Shown: piece by piece, positions 16,053 to 25,270 of the stretch
Layout of the letters: every line of letters starts with the position of its first letter
Numbering within the stretch: position 1 is the first letter of the stretch
Assembly (NCBI GenBank): GCA_035249305.1
Contig: DATFGQ010000065.1
Span: forward strand, 1-64,000
Length of the DNA: 64,000 nucleotides
From: DASUNP01 sp035249305
GTDB lineage: Bacteria > Acidobacteriota > Blastocatellia > UBA7656
Reading direction: 5' to 3'
Notes under the pieces: generated by a model
Databases searched by the model: none
What the model saw: the letters and a program-made list of their open reading frames with translations, nothing else
What the model was told of the DNA's origin: nothing
Made by a program: the position numbers and the translations under genes

Positions 16053-17267
16053 ATGTCGAAAGCAAGCAAGCTGACTTTTGTCGCACTCTGCGCGGGCCAT
16101 TTCGTCAACGACACTTATTCGAGCATAATCTACCCGCTGCTGCCGCTGCTTAAAGAGAACCTTCACCTCACGACCTCTCAAGTCTTCTGGCTCGCGCCGC
16201 TCTACGCCATCTCCTCGTCGCTGATGCAGCCCGTCTACGGCTTCATATCGGACCGTTACGCGAGGCGCTTTTTCGCGGTCTTCGGCCCCGCGATCACGGC
16301 GATCTTCGTCTCTATGATCGGGCTGTCGCCGTCCTACGCAGTGCTGATCGCGCTCTTGATAGGCGGCGGCATCGGCATAGGCTCGTTTCACCCGCAGGGC
16401 GCAGCGATGGCCGCCGCCGCTTCGACCGAGCGTCGAAGAATAGGGATGGCGCTCTTTTCGGCTTCGGGCACTATGGGCTTCGCGCTCGGGCCGATAGCCA
16501 TCGCCCTGATCTACGAAGCGCTCGGCCTCGGCAGGACATATTACATAGTCGTGCTCGGCCTCTTGATGTCGGCCGTTTTATACAAGGTTTGCCCGCCGCT
16601 GGACGCGCCGCAAAAAGCGGCTCCGGGGGCGACAAAGATCAAGTGGCAATTGCTCCGGGCATTGCAAACGGCGTGGAAGCCTTTGCTGTTGCTCTACCTG
16701 ATAACGGTCATACGGTCCGGCCTCCAGATGACTACGAATAACTACCTGCCCTTCCTTCTGAAGGATCGCGGTTACGAGGTGGCGGGGACGGGCGGCATCA
16801 TAACAATCTTTCTGCTTCTGGGCGGAATCGGCGGGCTGGCGGGCGGTTTTATGGCCGAGCGGATAAGCGGGCGCGCGGTCACTCTTTATTCGGGGCTGCT
16901 GGCGGGGCCGCTTCTTGTCGCTGCTTTCCTGACGACGGGTCCTCTGAGCATAATTCTGCTCGCGCTTGGCGGCTTCATGCTGCTGGCGACGCTCCCGGTG
17001 ATCGTGGCGATGGCGCAAGAGCTTGTGCCGGGGCAGACTTCGACCGTATCGGCCTTGATGATGGGGGCGGCCTGGGGCATAGGGGCGCTCGCGCCACCCG
17101 CGCTCGACCACGCGGCGACGACTTACGGGTTCGACACCGTCCTCATATTCGCTTCCGGCTCGACTCTAATCAGCGCCATGCTCGCTTACTTCCTGCCGCG
17201 CGAAGAGCGCAAAGCCGCCAAAGAGGTCGAAGTCGAGACGGCAACGGCCGCGGCCGCGGGCGACTAA
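16053..17267 (+). CDS. MFS transporter, fosmidomycin-resistance (Fsr) type
   Basis: 404 residues, 12 predicted membrane helices. N-terminal segment GHFVNDTYSSIIYPLLPLLK, loop GFISDRYARRFFAVFGP and GGGIGIGSFHPQGAAMAAAA are characteristic of the Fsr-like MFS group. These are drug/sugar-phosphate-type efflux or uptake carriers. It lies 30 nt after the hydrolase and 4 nt before the SDR, so it is within the operon; transport of a product or substrate of the pathway is inferred. Confidence 0.88.
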   Translation: MSKASKLTFVALCAGHFVNDTYSSIIYPLLPLLKENLHLTTSQVFWLAPLYAISSSLMQPVYGFISDRYARRFFAVFGPAITAIFVSMIGLSPSYAVLIALLIGGGIGIGSFHPQGAAMAAAASTERRRIGMALFSASGTMGFALGPIAIALIYEALGLGRTYYIVVLGLLMSAVLYKVCPPLDAPQKAAPGATKIKWQLLRALQTAWKPLLLLYLITVIRSGLQMTTNNYLPFLLKDRGYEVAGTGGIITIFLLLGGIGGLAGGFMAERISGRAVTLYSGLLAGPLLVAAFLTTGPLSIILLALGGFMLLATLPVIVAMAQELVPGQTSTVSALMMGAAWGIGALAPPALDHAATTYGFDTVLIFASGSTLISAMLAYFLPREERKAAKEVEVETATAAAAGD

Positions 17268-17271
17268 CCTG

Positions 17272-18033
17272 ATGATCAGCCTCCGGGACAGGACTGCGAT
17301 CATAACCGGCGCATCGCGCGGCATAGGCGCGGCGACGGCGATCATGTTTGCCGAAGCGGGCGCGCGCGGGCTGGTCATAAACTATAACCGTGACCGCGAC
17401 AGCGCCGCGCTCGTCGGCGCGAATTGCGAACGGCTCGGATCAGAAGTGATGCTCGCCCGCGCGGACGTGTCGCGCGTGGCTTCGGTTGAGAGGATGGTTC
17501 AAGGCGCGGTCGATCGGTTCGGCTCGCTCGACATTCTCGTGGCGAACGCGGGAGTGTGGAAGCGGGCCGCGATCGAAGAGATGACCGAGCCCCAGTGGGA
17601 CGAGACGATCAACGTCAACCTGAGGTCGATATACGCCTGTTGCAAGGCCGCCGCGCGGGTGATGACTTCGCAACGCAGGGGCACGATCATTCTGATCTCT
17701 TCGACCGCGGGCCAGCGCGGCGAGGCTTTTCATTCGCATTACGCGGCGACGAAAGGCGCTGTAATATCGATGACGAAATCGCTGGCTGCGGAACTGGGGC
17801 CGCGCGGCGTGACCGTGAACTGCGTAGCGCCGGGCTGGGTCGCCACCGACATGACTTCCGACGCGCTCGCCGACCCGAAGCAGAAGCGGCGCATACGAGA
17901 ATTGATTCCGATAGGCCGCGTGGCTTCGCCGGAAGAGATCGCTGGGCCAATTCTCTTCCTCGCCTCTGACCTTGCGAGCCACGTCAACGGCGAAGTCCTC
18001 AACGTCAACGGCGGGTCGGTGCTTTGCGGATAA
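17272..18033 (+). CDS. Short-chain dehydrogenase/reductase (FabG-like)
   Basis: 253 residues. NAD(P)-binding TGASRGIG at 12-19, NAG at 92-94, catalytic Ser143/144, Y157 and K161 (YAATK), and PGWVATDM make it a classical SDR. The fold is like 3-oxoacyl-ACP reductase, but the substrate is unknown. It sits 4 nt after the transporter, and its TAA overlaps the next ATG (TAATG). Confidence 0.88.
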   Translation: MISLRDRTAIITGASRGIGAATAIMFAEAGARGLVINYNRDRDSAALVGANCERLGSEVMLARADVSRVASVERMVQGAVDRFGSLDILVANAGVWKRAAIEEMTEPQWDETINVNLRSIYACCKAAARVMTSQRRGTIILISSTAGQRGEAFHSHYAATKGAVISMTKSLAAELGPRGVTVNCVAPGWVATDMTSDALADPKQKRRIRELIPIGRVASPEEIAGPILFLASDLASHVNGEVLNVNGGSVLCG

Positions 18034-19199
18034 TGAAAACAGGTCTCGAAGTCCTTCTGGAATCTCGATTGAGCCTGCTCGACGGCGCGCGAGTCGGCCT
18101 GATAGTCAACCCCGCCTCGATCGACTCACGCTTTATTCATGCCGCCGATCTATTTCATCAAGACGGGCGAATAAACCTGACGGCGCTTTTCGGGCCGCAG
18201 CACGGAATCCGCGGCGAAACTCAAGACGACATGATCGAGTGGCAAACTTTCACGGACAGCAGGACGGGGCTGCCCGCCTATTCGCTTTACGGCGAGACGA
18301 GAAAACCGACGGCGGAGATGCTCTCGGACGTCGACGCGCTCGTCTTCGACGTGCAGGATGTCGGCACGCGCGTCTACACTTTCGTCTACACGATGGCGCT
18401 CGCTATGCAAGCGGCCGGAGAGTGCGCTAAGCGGTTCGTAGTCCTTGACCGGCCGAACCCGATAGGCGGCCTTCAGGTCGAAGGCAATATTCACGAGCCC
18501 GAGTTCAAATCCTTCGTTGGAATGTTCCCGATCCCCATGCGCCACGGGATGACCGTAGGCGAGCTGGCCATGATGTTCAGCCGGGAGTTCGGCGTGAAGT
18601 GCGATCTTGAAGTAGTCAAGATGGAAGGTTGGCGGCGCTCGATGTGGTACGAAGAGACGAGGCTGCCCTGGATCATGCCTTCGCCCAACATACCGACGGT
18701 CGAGACGACTGTCGTCTACCCCGGCGCGGTGATGGTCGAGGGCACTAACATTTCTGAAGGCCGCGGCACAACTCGCCCGTTCGAGCTAATCGGTGCGCCG
18801 TTCATAGACCCGTACGCCATGGTGGCAGAGTTGGAAAAAGAGAAGCTCCCTGGCGTCGTATTTCGCCCGATGCATTTTCAACCTACGTTTCACAAGTTCG
18901 GCGGGGAGCTTTGCGGCGGCATACAGATTCACGTCACCGACCGCGAACGGTTCAAACCCGTCGCCACGGGCGTCGCGGTCATCGGCGCTATAAGGCGGCT
19001 CTACCCCGCGGGCTTCGCCTGGAAGCAGCCGCCTTACGAATACGTCTACGACAAATTGCCATTCGACGCGATAACGGGGACTTCCGCGTTGCGCGAGCAG
19101 ATTGAAGGTGGAATGACCGCGCGCGAGATCGAGCAGTCGTGGGAAGAAGGGGTGCAAGATTTCGTGGCGCGGCGCGAGGTCTATTTGCTCTACGACTGA
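18033..19199 (+). CDS. namZ: DUF1343 / NamZ-type exo-beta-N-acetylmuramidase
   Basis: 388 residues, cytoplasmic-looking (no signal peptide, unlike many homologues). Family landmarks: GLIVNPASID, LFGPQHGIRGE, LVFDVQDVGTRVYTF, VLDRPNPIGG, MRHGMTVGELA and EGTNISEGRGTTRPFE. Characterised NamZ enzymes release terminal MurNAc from peptidoglycan fragments. The start at 18033 overlaps the SDR stop by one base; an upstream TTG three codons earlier is less likely. Lack of export suggests action on imported muropeptides or that secretion is not Sec-dependent. Confidence 0.88.
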   Translation: MKTGLEVLLESRLSLLDGARVGLIVNPASIDSRFIHAADLFHQDGRINLTALFGPQHGIRGETQDDMIEWQTFTDSRTGLPAYSLYGETRKPTAEMLSDVDALVFDVQDVGTRVYTFVYTMALAMQAAGECAKRFVVLDRPNPIGGLQVEGNIHEPEFKSFVGMFPIPMRHGMTVGELAMMFSREFGVKCDLEVVKMEGWRRSMWYEETRLPWIMPSPNIPTVETTVVYPGAVMVEGTNISEGRGTTRPFELIGAPFIDPYAMVAELEKEKLPGVVFRPMHFQPTFHKFGGELCGGIQIHVTDRERFKPVATGVAVIGAIRRLYPAGFAWKQPPYEYVYDKLPFDAITGTSALREQIEGGMTAREIEQSWEEGVQDFVARREVYLLYD

Positions 19200-19221
19200 G
19201 CGGGAATATAATCGAGGGGTA

Positions 19222-19806
19222 ATGGAGACGCTCGAAGAACTTCTCGTCAAGGCTGAGCATTCACACGGCCACATGTGCGCGGGCCAGGTGCTCGGAGTGA
19301 GGATGGCGATGCTCGGGTGCCGCGCCATCGGCATAGCCGACCCGCGCGGCGCTGACCAAAAGAGCCTGCTCGTCTTCGTCGAGATAGACCGCTGCGCGGC
19401 CGACGCCATCAACACGGTGACGGGGTGCCGTCTGGGCAAACGCACGTTGAAGTTCTTTGATTATGGCAAGCTCGCGGCTACATTTCTGAACACGAAGACG
19501 GGCGAGGCCGTGAGAGTCGTCGCGCTCGACACTTCGCGCGAGACGGCCGACCGCATCTTCCCTGAAATCGAGAACAGGTATCAGCGCCAGCTCGCGGCTT
19601 ACAAGCAACTGCCAGATGAAGAGTTGTTCAAGACCGAACGCGTCTCGGTAAAGGTCGGGACACAGGATCAGCCGGGGCGGCCTGTTTCAAGGGTGCGGTG
19701 CGACAGTTGCGGCGAAGCTGTTAACGATCGCCGCGAGGTAGTAACGAATGGGCTAACGCTCTGCCGCGCCTGCGCGGGCGATGCTTATTACACGCGACTT
19801 TCTTAA
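19222..19806 (+). CDS. FmdE-family protein with C-terminal zinc ribbon
   Basis: 194 residues. The FmdE domain (about 1-130) carries AEHSHGHMCAGQVLG (H13, H15, H17, C19), C58 and C69 (TGCRLGKRTLKFFDYGKLAATF). The C-terminus has a zinc ribbon, C160-x2-C163 and C181-x2-C184. FmdE-like proteins bind metal and are associated with, but not restricted to, formylmethanofuran dehydrogenase; no molybdenum enzyme is nearby. It is 22 nt after the muramidase, and its stop overlaps the Roco stop on the other strand. Confidence 0.85.
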   Translation: METLEELLVKAEHSHGHMCAGQVLGVRMAMLGCRAIGIADPRGADQKSLLVFVEIDRCAADAINTVTGCRLGKRTLKFFDYGKLAATFLNTKTGEAVRVVALDTSRETADRIFPEIENRYQRQLAAYKQLPDEELFKTERVSVKVGTQDQPGRPVSRVRCDSCGEAVNDRREVVTNGLTLCRACAGDAYYTRLS

Positions 19807-22800
19807 TTGGCCAGGCGCGCTTCCAGTGCTTGAATAAGCGAATCAAAGTTTGACCCTTGATGTTGATCGAGGCTGAGCGCGTTCATGTCGCCAAGAGTGT
19901 TGACGATCTCGCCAATCGTTATACGGATTTTAGCGAAAAGGTCTAGCTCTTCACGTATTCCCTGAAGATACTCGCCGCCGACGCCCTTCATCTCAGCGTC
20001 TAATTCATCCTTCTTCTGCTCCCAGTATTTTATGTATCGCAGGCGACCTATCGCCTCGTAAATCATCGCGTCGCCGAGCACGATTGGGAACACGCGGTCG
20101 CGGATCTCTCCGCGGTCGGCAATCTCCGTAAGCTCGTACATGCAGTTCTTTGACTCCAGGTATTTCTTCGACAGCACCACGACGATGCACTTACCCCGGC
20201 CGATGCGCTTCATGAATTCTCGAATCGAGTCTTTGTATTTCACATCATTCTTGTCGCGGACGAAACGAATATCGCGGTCCGTTAAAGCTTCCTGGAGTTT
20301 ATCGACTACGGCCATGCTCTCCTCCCCCCAGGCGTAAGAGACGAAGACTTCTTTGACGGGGGGAGGCTCCGGCGAGTGAATAGGCTTCTGGTCAAGGTGT
20401 TCAAGCTGGTTCATGAACTGTAGGATTGCATACTCTCCGGGGAGCACGTCCCTGATCAATTGGGCGGCGTCAACCAGATCACCACTGATGCCGCATTGTC
20501 TTCCCTTCTCCTTCGCAGCGAAATCCTTTAGCTCGCTAAGCGGATATGCGAACGGGTCGTCGCGCGTCTGACAGACATTGCAATTGCAGGGCAAGTACTT
20601 TTCATATTTGAGGCGCGCGAACGACGAATGAATCCGTTCGAGCTGATCGTCGATTATCGCCAGCAGGCCGCGCGAGTCAGCCCCGTTGACGCGAACGGTG
20701 ATCTTGCGCCGCTGGTAGTCTTCAATGACTTCGGCGCGAGCGCCCTCGCGCGCGAGAATCACTCCGGATTTCCATACGAGGCTCTGGTCGGCTATCAGGT
20801 GATTCACCGCGACTATGAATCGAGTGATGATGCCTTTGGGCATAAACTCATAATCGTATCGCACGACAAGCCCGCCGCTGCTTTCTCGCGCGTCGGCCGG
20901 GCGGGCGGGCGATAGCAGGTGCGGAGCGATATATACATCCTTGTTCGGCAACTGGTAACAGAGCTGAAACCTCATCATTAGCCGCAACAACTCGTCGCGC
21001 ATGTCCGAGTATTTCTCGTCGGACCAGATTCTCGCCAGATCACTCGGCCCAAAACGTCCTCGATTATTCAGAACCGTCTTGTCGTCCAGCACGCGATACA
21101 CGGCATCCGTCCCCCAATTCGGTTTAAGTATCACCGTGTTCCTTAGGACCGGGTCATCCTGGAAATGGAGGCAGATGCCTAGATCATGCAGATAGCCGCT
21201 CAGTTGCAGCTTGTCCTCCCGTCTGGTGAATCCATTCTCCTGGCAGATCCCCAGGTACTCTTCGAGCGTTATATAGTTCCGAGCATCATTCTCCAACGCA
21301 GTACGAACCTGGCTCCAAGTCTTAGGCAACGGGGTCCCGATGTGCGGTAAGCGCTCCAGCTCGTGGCGGATCGCTCTTTCAAGCTCTTCCAGACCACTGT
21401 TAGTAGCCAGATTGGTCCTGAACGCTTCTCTCAGGTTTGGGAAGTCCGCTCGCAAGCTCCCGAGATCGATGACGCGCTGGCGCTCCTGCTTCTCATTCTG
21501 GACGATCAGCAGCGGGCTCCGGTCGCTTAGCAGCTCGATCACCTGTAGCCAGTAGTTGAAGTCCGTATCTTCCTTACGGTCATCCGTCACGAGAGCGTAA
21601 AGAGAGCGGCGTGTGAGAAAGAACTGGTGAGTGGCGTGATAAATCTCCTGGCCGCCGAAATCCCAGATGTTGACTTTAAAGTTGGTACTGTGAAGTTCCT
21701 CGCGCCCCTCGCGCTTGACCCTGACTGCTGCCGGGAAGCTCCATCGAATTACGTCGATGCCCTCCGTCGAGAGTTCTTGCGGCTTCAGCTCGTAGTTAGA
21801 ATCCTCAATCTTCCTGGCGAGCGAGGTCTTTCCAGCGCCGGCCTCGCCCACAATGATCAGCTTCGCTTCGCACAGGTAGTCGATGCCGACTTCCTGTTGT
21901 TGACGCCAATAGTTCTTTATCGCCTCAATGCCTTGCTTGACGACCTCCAACGGTGGGACCTCGATAGGGTGTCCTTCCACATCAAGCCAATCGAGTTTTG
22001 TCAGTTGAAGAATATCAGCAGGAACTTGCCTGATGTGGCCTCTGTAATCCCGATACATATCACACCCAAGTCCAAGGGTGGTCAGGTTCTTAATCCGAAA
22101 GAGAACATTCGGAATTTCAGTGAATCGGTTATAGTTAAGGCCGATCGTTTCGAGCTCGGACAGATGCCCCAAAGAGTCTGGAAGGTCAGTCAGCTCGTTC
22201 GCTATTAGACCGAGGGAGCGTAACCGTTTCAACTCCCCAATCCAATCAGGAAGCTCGATAAGCCCTGCGTTGCCGAGGTTCAGCACCTGGAGTCCCTTCA
22301 TGTTTCGGATGCCGATGGGAACCTCTCCACGTAAAACACCCCACAATGATAGTCTTTCGAGAAGATGAAAATGGCCGATATTTTCAATGAGGTCCCGAAT
22401 CTCGCCCGGTGATTTAGATTCCTTGGAGAGATAAAAGCTGATCTTGAGATTTCGAAGGCATGTTAGTAGGGCAAGCTCGTCACTCAATTTAACTTCATTT
22501 GCCCGATCGGCTCTCATGGACTCCCCTTCACTAATATCTACAAAAGTCATCCCCTCGACGTTGTCGCGCGATAAGGCATGCCGGAATCGCAAGTAGATGT
22601 CCCAACTGAGCGTCAACCCCGGAATGTTGGTCAGTCTCTCAATCGGGTTTTCACTAACATCCAAATGCTTGAGGTTTACTAAATCTCGAATTCGTTCTGG
22701 AACTTCCTTAATCTCGTTATTCGATATGTTCAGAGTTTCCAGGTGCTGAAGACTGAAGACTTCATCAGGAATCCGTTGTAACTTTTTCGGGTAAATGTAA

Positions 22801-22865
22801 CTTAGGTTGAGCTCTTTCCTTTGCTCTCGCCGCGCGCGTTCGATTATTTCTAGAACTTCACTCAT
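19803..22865 (-). CDS. LRR-Roc-COR-TIR protein (Roco family with TIR effector)
   Basis: 1020 residues. Leucine-rich repeats occupy about 15-330 (LETLNISNNEI, LKHLDVSENPI, LRSLGLIANEL). The Roc GTPase has P-loop GEAGAGKTS about 340-348 and switch DFGGQE about 401-406; the G4 motif is degenerate (QNEKQ instead of NKxD). A COR dimerisation region covers about 515-800. A TIR domain runs from about 836 (VFVSYAWGEE) to about 960, with the putative catalytic Glu911 in MYELTEI. TIR domains with this Glu are NADases in plant and bacterial immunity; Roco-TIR function in bacteria is mostly untested. It lies 12 nt after the monooxygenase. The LRR-coding part is visibly AT-richer than its surroundings, suggesting transfer. 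Confidence 0.93.
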   Translation of the reverse strand: MSEVLEIIERARREQRKELNLSYIYPKKLQRIPDEVFSLQHLETLNISNNEIKEVPERIRDLVNLKHLDVSENPIERLTNIPGLTLSWDIYLRFRHALSRDNVEGMTFVDISEGESMRADRANEVKLSDELALLTCLRNLKISFYLSKESKSPGEIRDLIENIGHFHLLERLSLWGVLRGEVPIGIRNMKGLQVLNLGNAGLIELPDWIGELKRLRSLGLIANELTDLPDSLGHLSELETIGLNYNRFTEIPNVLFRIKNLTTLGLGCDMYRDYRGHIRQVPADILQLTKLDWLDVEGHPIEVPPLEVVKQGIEAIKNYWRQQQEVGIDYLCEAKLIIVGEAGAGKTSLARKIEDSNYELKPQELSTEGIDVIRWSFPAAVRVKREGREELHSTNFKVNIWDFGGQEIYHATHQFFLTRRSLYALVTDDRKEDTDFNYWLQVIELLSDRSPLLIVQNEKQERQRVIDLGSLRADFPNLREAFRTNLATNSGLEELERAIRHELERLPHIGTPLPKTWSQVRTALENDARNYITLEEYLGICQENGFTRREDKLQLSGYLHDLGICLHFQDDPVLRNTVILKPNWGTDAVYRVLDDKTVLNNRGRFGPSDLARIWSDEKYSDMRDELLRLMMRFQLCYQLPNKDVYIAPHLLSPARPADARESSGGLVVRYDYEFMPKGIITRFIVAVNHLIADQSLVWKSGVILAREGARAEVIEDYQRRKITVRVNGADSRGLLAIIDDQLERIHSSFARLKYEKYLPCNCNVCQTRDDPFAYPLSELKDFAAKEKGRQCGISGDLVDAAQLIRDVLPGEYAILQFMNQLEHLDQKPIHSPEPPPVKEVFVSYAWGEESMAVVDKLQEALTDRDIRFVRDKNDVKYKDSIREFMKRIGRGKCIVVVLSKKYLESKNCMYELTEIADRGEIRDRVFPIVLGDAMIYEAIGRLRYIKYWEQKKDELDAEMKGVGGEYLQGIREELDLFAKIRITIGEIVNTLGDMNALSLDQHQGSNFDSLIQALEARLAN

Positions 22866-22877
22866 GAGAACACCTAC

Positions 22878-23933
22878 CTAATGTCGTCTATCAACTAATT
22901 CGGACTCTACTAAAGGCATGACCTCTTCGGCGAAGCGCTCCATCTCTTCCATCATCGGGCTCATCTGCATCAGGAATATCTCTACTCCCGCTTTGCGAAA
23001 CTCGATTATCCGCTCGGCTATCTGCTCGGCAGTTCCGGTTAGCCCGGTTCTCAATCCGCGATTCGAGACGCTGTAATCGCGCAAAGAAAGCTCGCGCTCA
23101 AGCTGGCTCTGCGTAGTGAAGTCTTTAAAACCGAAATATCCGGCCGTGTCTTTTACGTCGCATATACGGTCTATCTCTCGCTTCACTTCCTGATCGTTGT
23201 TGCGACAGATCACATAAGCCGCTATGCCGTAGACCATCGAGTCCATTCCCATCTTCGCGCGACGCGACTCCATCTCTTCGACTTTAGGCCGCACGTTTTC
23301 AGGCGGGTCGCCGTGCATCAAGTAGCCGTCGCAATAACGCGTGATCATCTGCTTCGCGTCTTCAGATTCGCCTCCAGCGTAGAGCGTCGGCCAGGGCTTG
23401 CTCGCGGGCTTAGGCTCAAGGTGCGCTTTATCGACCTTGTAGTACTTCCCTTCGTAGCTGAACTCTTGCTCTGTCCACATGCCTCGCATCACTTCGATGA
23501 ACTCGCGCGTCCGCTCGTACCGCTCGTCGTGGCTGACCCACGCGCCGCCATACTCGCGCATCTCCTGCTCCCACCACGCAGAGACTATATTCAGGCTAAA
23601 ACGCCCTCCCGAAATCTGATCGATATTCGCCGCCATCTTCGCCGTTATCGCGGGCAGGCGGAAGCCTGGGCGGATCGCATTCATCAGCTCAAGCTTTTCC
23701 GTCACCGACGCCAGAGCCGCCGCGGTCGTCCAGCATTCGAGCACAGGCGCGGTCGCGCCTTTGATGTCGTTCAGGTTCAGTTCCGCCAGCAGCGTGATGT
23801 CGTAACCAATACTCTCAGCCCTCTGCGCTATTCGCTTGTTATACTCGAACGTCGCTTCCATCTGCTCGTCTTCGACGTTGCGCAGCCAGCCGCCGAATAT
23901 CGGCATCCAGAATCCGTATCTTACTCTCTTCAC
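22878..23933 (-). CDS. LLM-class flavin-dependent monooxygenase (SsuD/RutA-like)
   Basis: 351 residues of the bacterial luciferase superfamily (TIM barrel, reduced FMN dependent): ISGGRFSLNIVSAWW, the HDERYERTREFIEVMRGMW segment and LYAGGESEDAKQM are typical of the SsuD/SfnG/RutA group. It uses FMNH2 from a separate reductase, none of which is encoded nearby. Start GTG at 23933 with GGAGG upstream. Sits between an ATP-grasp enzyme (18-nt gap) and the Roco gene (12-nt gap), all probably on one transcript. Confidence 0.88.
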   Translation of the reverse strand: MKRVRYGFWMPIFGGWLRNVEDEQMEATFEYNKRIAQRAESIGYDITLLAELNLNDIKGATAPVLECWTTAAALASVTEKLELMNAIRPGFRLPAITAKMAANIDQISGGRFSLNIVSAWWEQEMREYGGAWVSHDERYERTREFIEVMRGMWTEQEFSYEGKYYKVDKAHLEPKPASKPWPTLYAGGESEDAKQMITRYCDGYLMHGDPPENVRPKVEEMESRRAKMGMDSMVYGIAAYVICRNNDQEVKREIDRICDVKDTAGYFGFKDFTTQSQLERELSLRDYSVSNRGLRTGLTGTAEQIAERIIEFRKAGVEIFLMQMSPMMEEMERFAEEVMPLVESELVDRRH

Positions 23934-23951
23934 CGCGACCTCCTCCTTGCC

Positions 23952-25196
23952 TCAGCAGGCGCAATAATATTGCTTATCTTCGAACAGGCTCTCCATCAAG
24001 CGAGCGAACGGCTCGGGGTCGTCCGCCGACAAGACCGCCGAGATTATCTCGCTATCCGGCCCGTCGTTTCCAGCGATCAGGTCGACCCAGTCCTTTCTTG
24101 TGAGATTTGCTTCCGGCGCTCCCGCCCTCTCACGCCGCAGCGCGACGTAGTCTTTCAGATAGACCCACCGCAGCGGCTCGCGCTGGCGACCGGCCGCCTC
24201 TGCTCGGCCGTAGACCGCGTCGGAATAGGCGAGCCACGGGAGATCGACGCCCGCCGCTATCGGGAGGCCGATCCACTTCCAGACGCGCGTGTTGATGTCT
24301 AAGAGCTTGTATTCGCCATCACGCTCGTCATAGATGAACTCGACTTCGCTGATGCCGTGGTAGCCGAACTGGTCGAGTATCTCTACGCCGCGCTCGACTA
24401 TCTGCGGGACGTAGCGCGAATCGACCAGACAGGCGGTGCCGAAATCGGGCGGGTACTGTTCGAGCTTGCGGCCTACGAAGACGCCTTTCGCCTCGCGGTC
24501 GCGGCCGACGTAGCTGCACAGCGAATAAAAGCTATCAGTCCCGGCCCCGACGATCTCTTGTGCGAGCAGCGAGTGATGGCTCGCCCGCCGGCACAGGTCG
24601 AGAAACTCTTCGCGGCCGTTTGCGCGAAAGACCTTCTCGCCGAACTCGTTGGTGAACTCTCTTTGCAACGCGGGCTTCACGATGCAAGGGAACTCGATCC
24701 GCGAGGCAACATCGTCGGGCGCCTGCTCGCCTATGTAAAACGTGCGCGGGATCGGTATGCCCCGCTCTTCGCACTTGTGGTAGAGCAGGTTTTTGTCGAG
24801 TATGCGGTCGACTGTCTCAAGATCGGAAAACGGCAGGACGAAGAATTCTTCGAGCTCGGCCCGGTGGCGCGCGACGGCGAAGACCCATTCGTCGAGACAG
24901 GGGAAAAGCACTGCTTTGCGGTCGAGCGCCGCGCCTATCCGCAGGAGCAGGTCTATAAACGCGCGCTCGTCCTCTAGAGGGTAAGGGCAACGACCGGCCA
25001 CCGCGGTGAACTTCGAGTGCAGCCCCAGGCCCCGCGAGTCGCGGTCTAACCCTATGACAGGGACTCCGCGCCTTCCGAGCGAGCGGGCCACGGCCAGCCC
25101 TGTTATGTGGCAGTTGAAGACTACAGCCGCGGGCAGATCGGTTCTGTTCGCCCGCGCTTTTACGGCATCGATGATCTCATCAGGATTCCAGAGCAT
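23952..25196 (-). CDS. ATP-grasp family carboxylate-amine ligase
   Basis: 414 residues. A pre-ATP-grasp region (1-130) with LARSLGRRGVPVIGLDRD and FPCLDEWVFAVARHRAEL; then FPCIVKPA and the ATP-grasp core with VEFIYDERDGEYKLLDINTR supplying the metal-binding Glu/Asp/Asn. The layout resembles carboxylate-amine ligases such as D-aspartate ligase, but the substrate cannot be told. The C-terminus ends CAC. Weak SD. It starts the probable operon with the monooxygenase and Roco gene. Confidence 0.82.
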   Translation of the reverse strand: MLWNPDEIIDAVKARANRTDLPAAVVFNCHITGLAVARSLGRRGVPVIGLDRDSRGLGLHSKFTAVAGRCPYPLEDERAFIDLLLRIGAALDRKAVLFPCLDEWVFAVARHRAELEEFFVLPFSDLETVDRILDKNLLYHKCEERGIPIPRTFYIGEQAPDDVASRIEFPCIVKPALQREFTNEFGEKVFRANGREEFLDLCRRASHHSLLAQEIVGAGTDSFYSLCSYVGRDREAKGVFVGRKLEQYPPDFGTACLVDSRYVPQIVERGVEILDQFGYHGISEVEFIYDERDGEYKLLDINTRVWKWIGLPIAAGVDLPWLAYSDAVYGRAEAAGRQREPLRWVYLKDYVALRRERAGAPEANLTRKDWVDLIAGNDGPDSEIISAVLSADDPEPFARLMESLFEDKQYYCAC

Positions 25197-25212
25197 CTTC
25201 TAATAGTGAATT

Positions 25213-25234
25213 GGGGCAGGCCCGCGCCTGCCCC
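25213..25234. repeat. Perfect inverted repeat between two genes
   Basis: GGGGCAGGC-CCGC-GCCTGCCCC: 9-bp perfect stem with 4-nt loop, between the secreted protein stop and the ATP-grasp start. No U-tract follows, so it is not a standard terminator; it may be another palindromic repeat. Confidence 0.6.
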
Positions 25235-25270
25235 GATAAAGAGTGATTATGCGAAATCCGGTTCGGCGGC

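Noticed and set aside
15183..16391. 402-residue open frame on the minus strand
   Set aside because: It is antisense to the gamma-glutamyl hydrolase and transporter, which have catalytic motifs and an SD; the antisense frame has a biased, motif-free composition typical of GC-rich shadows.
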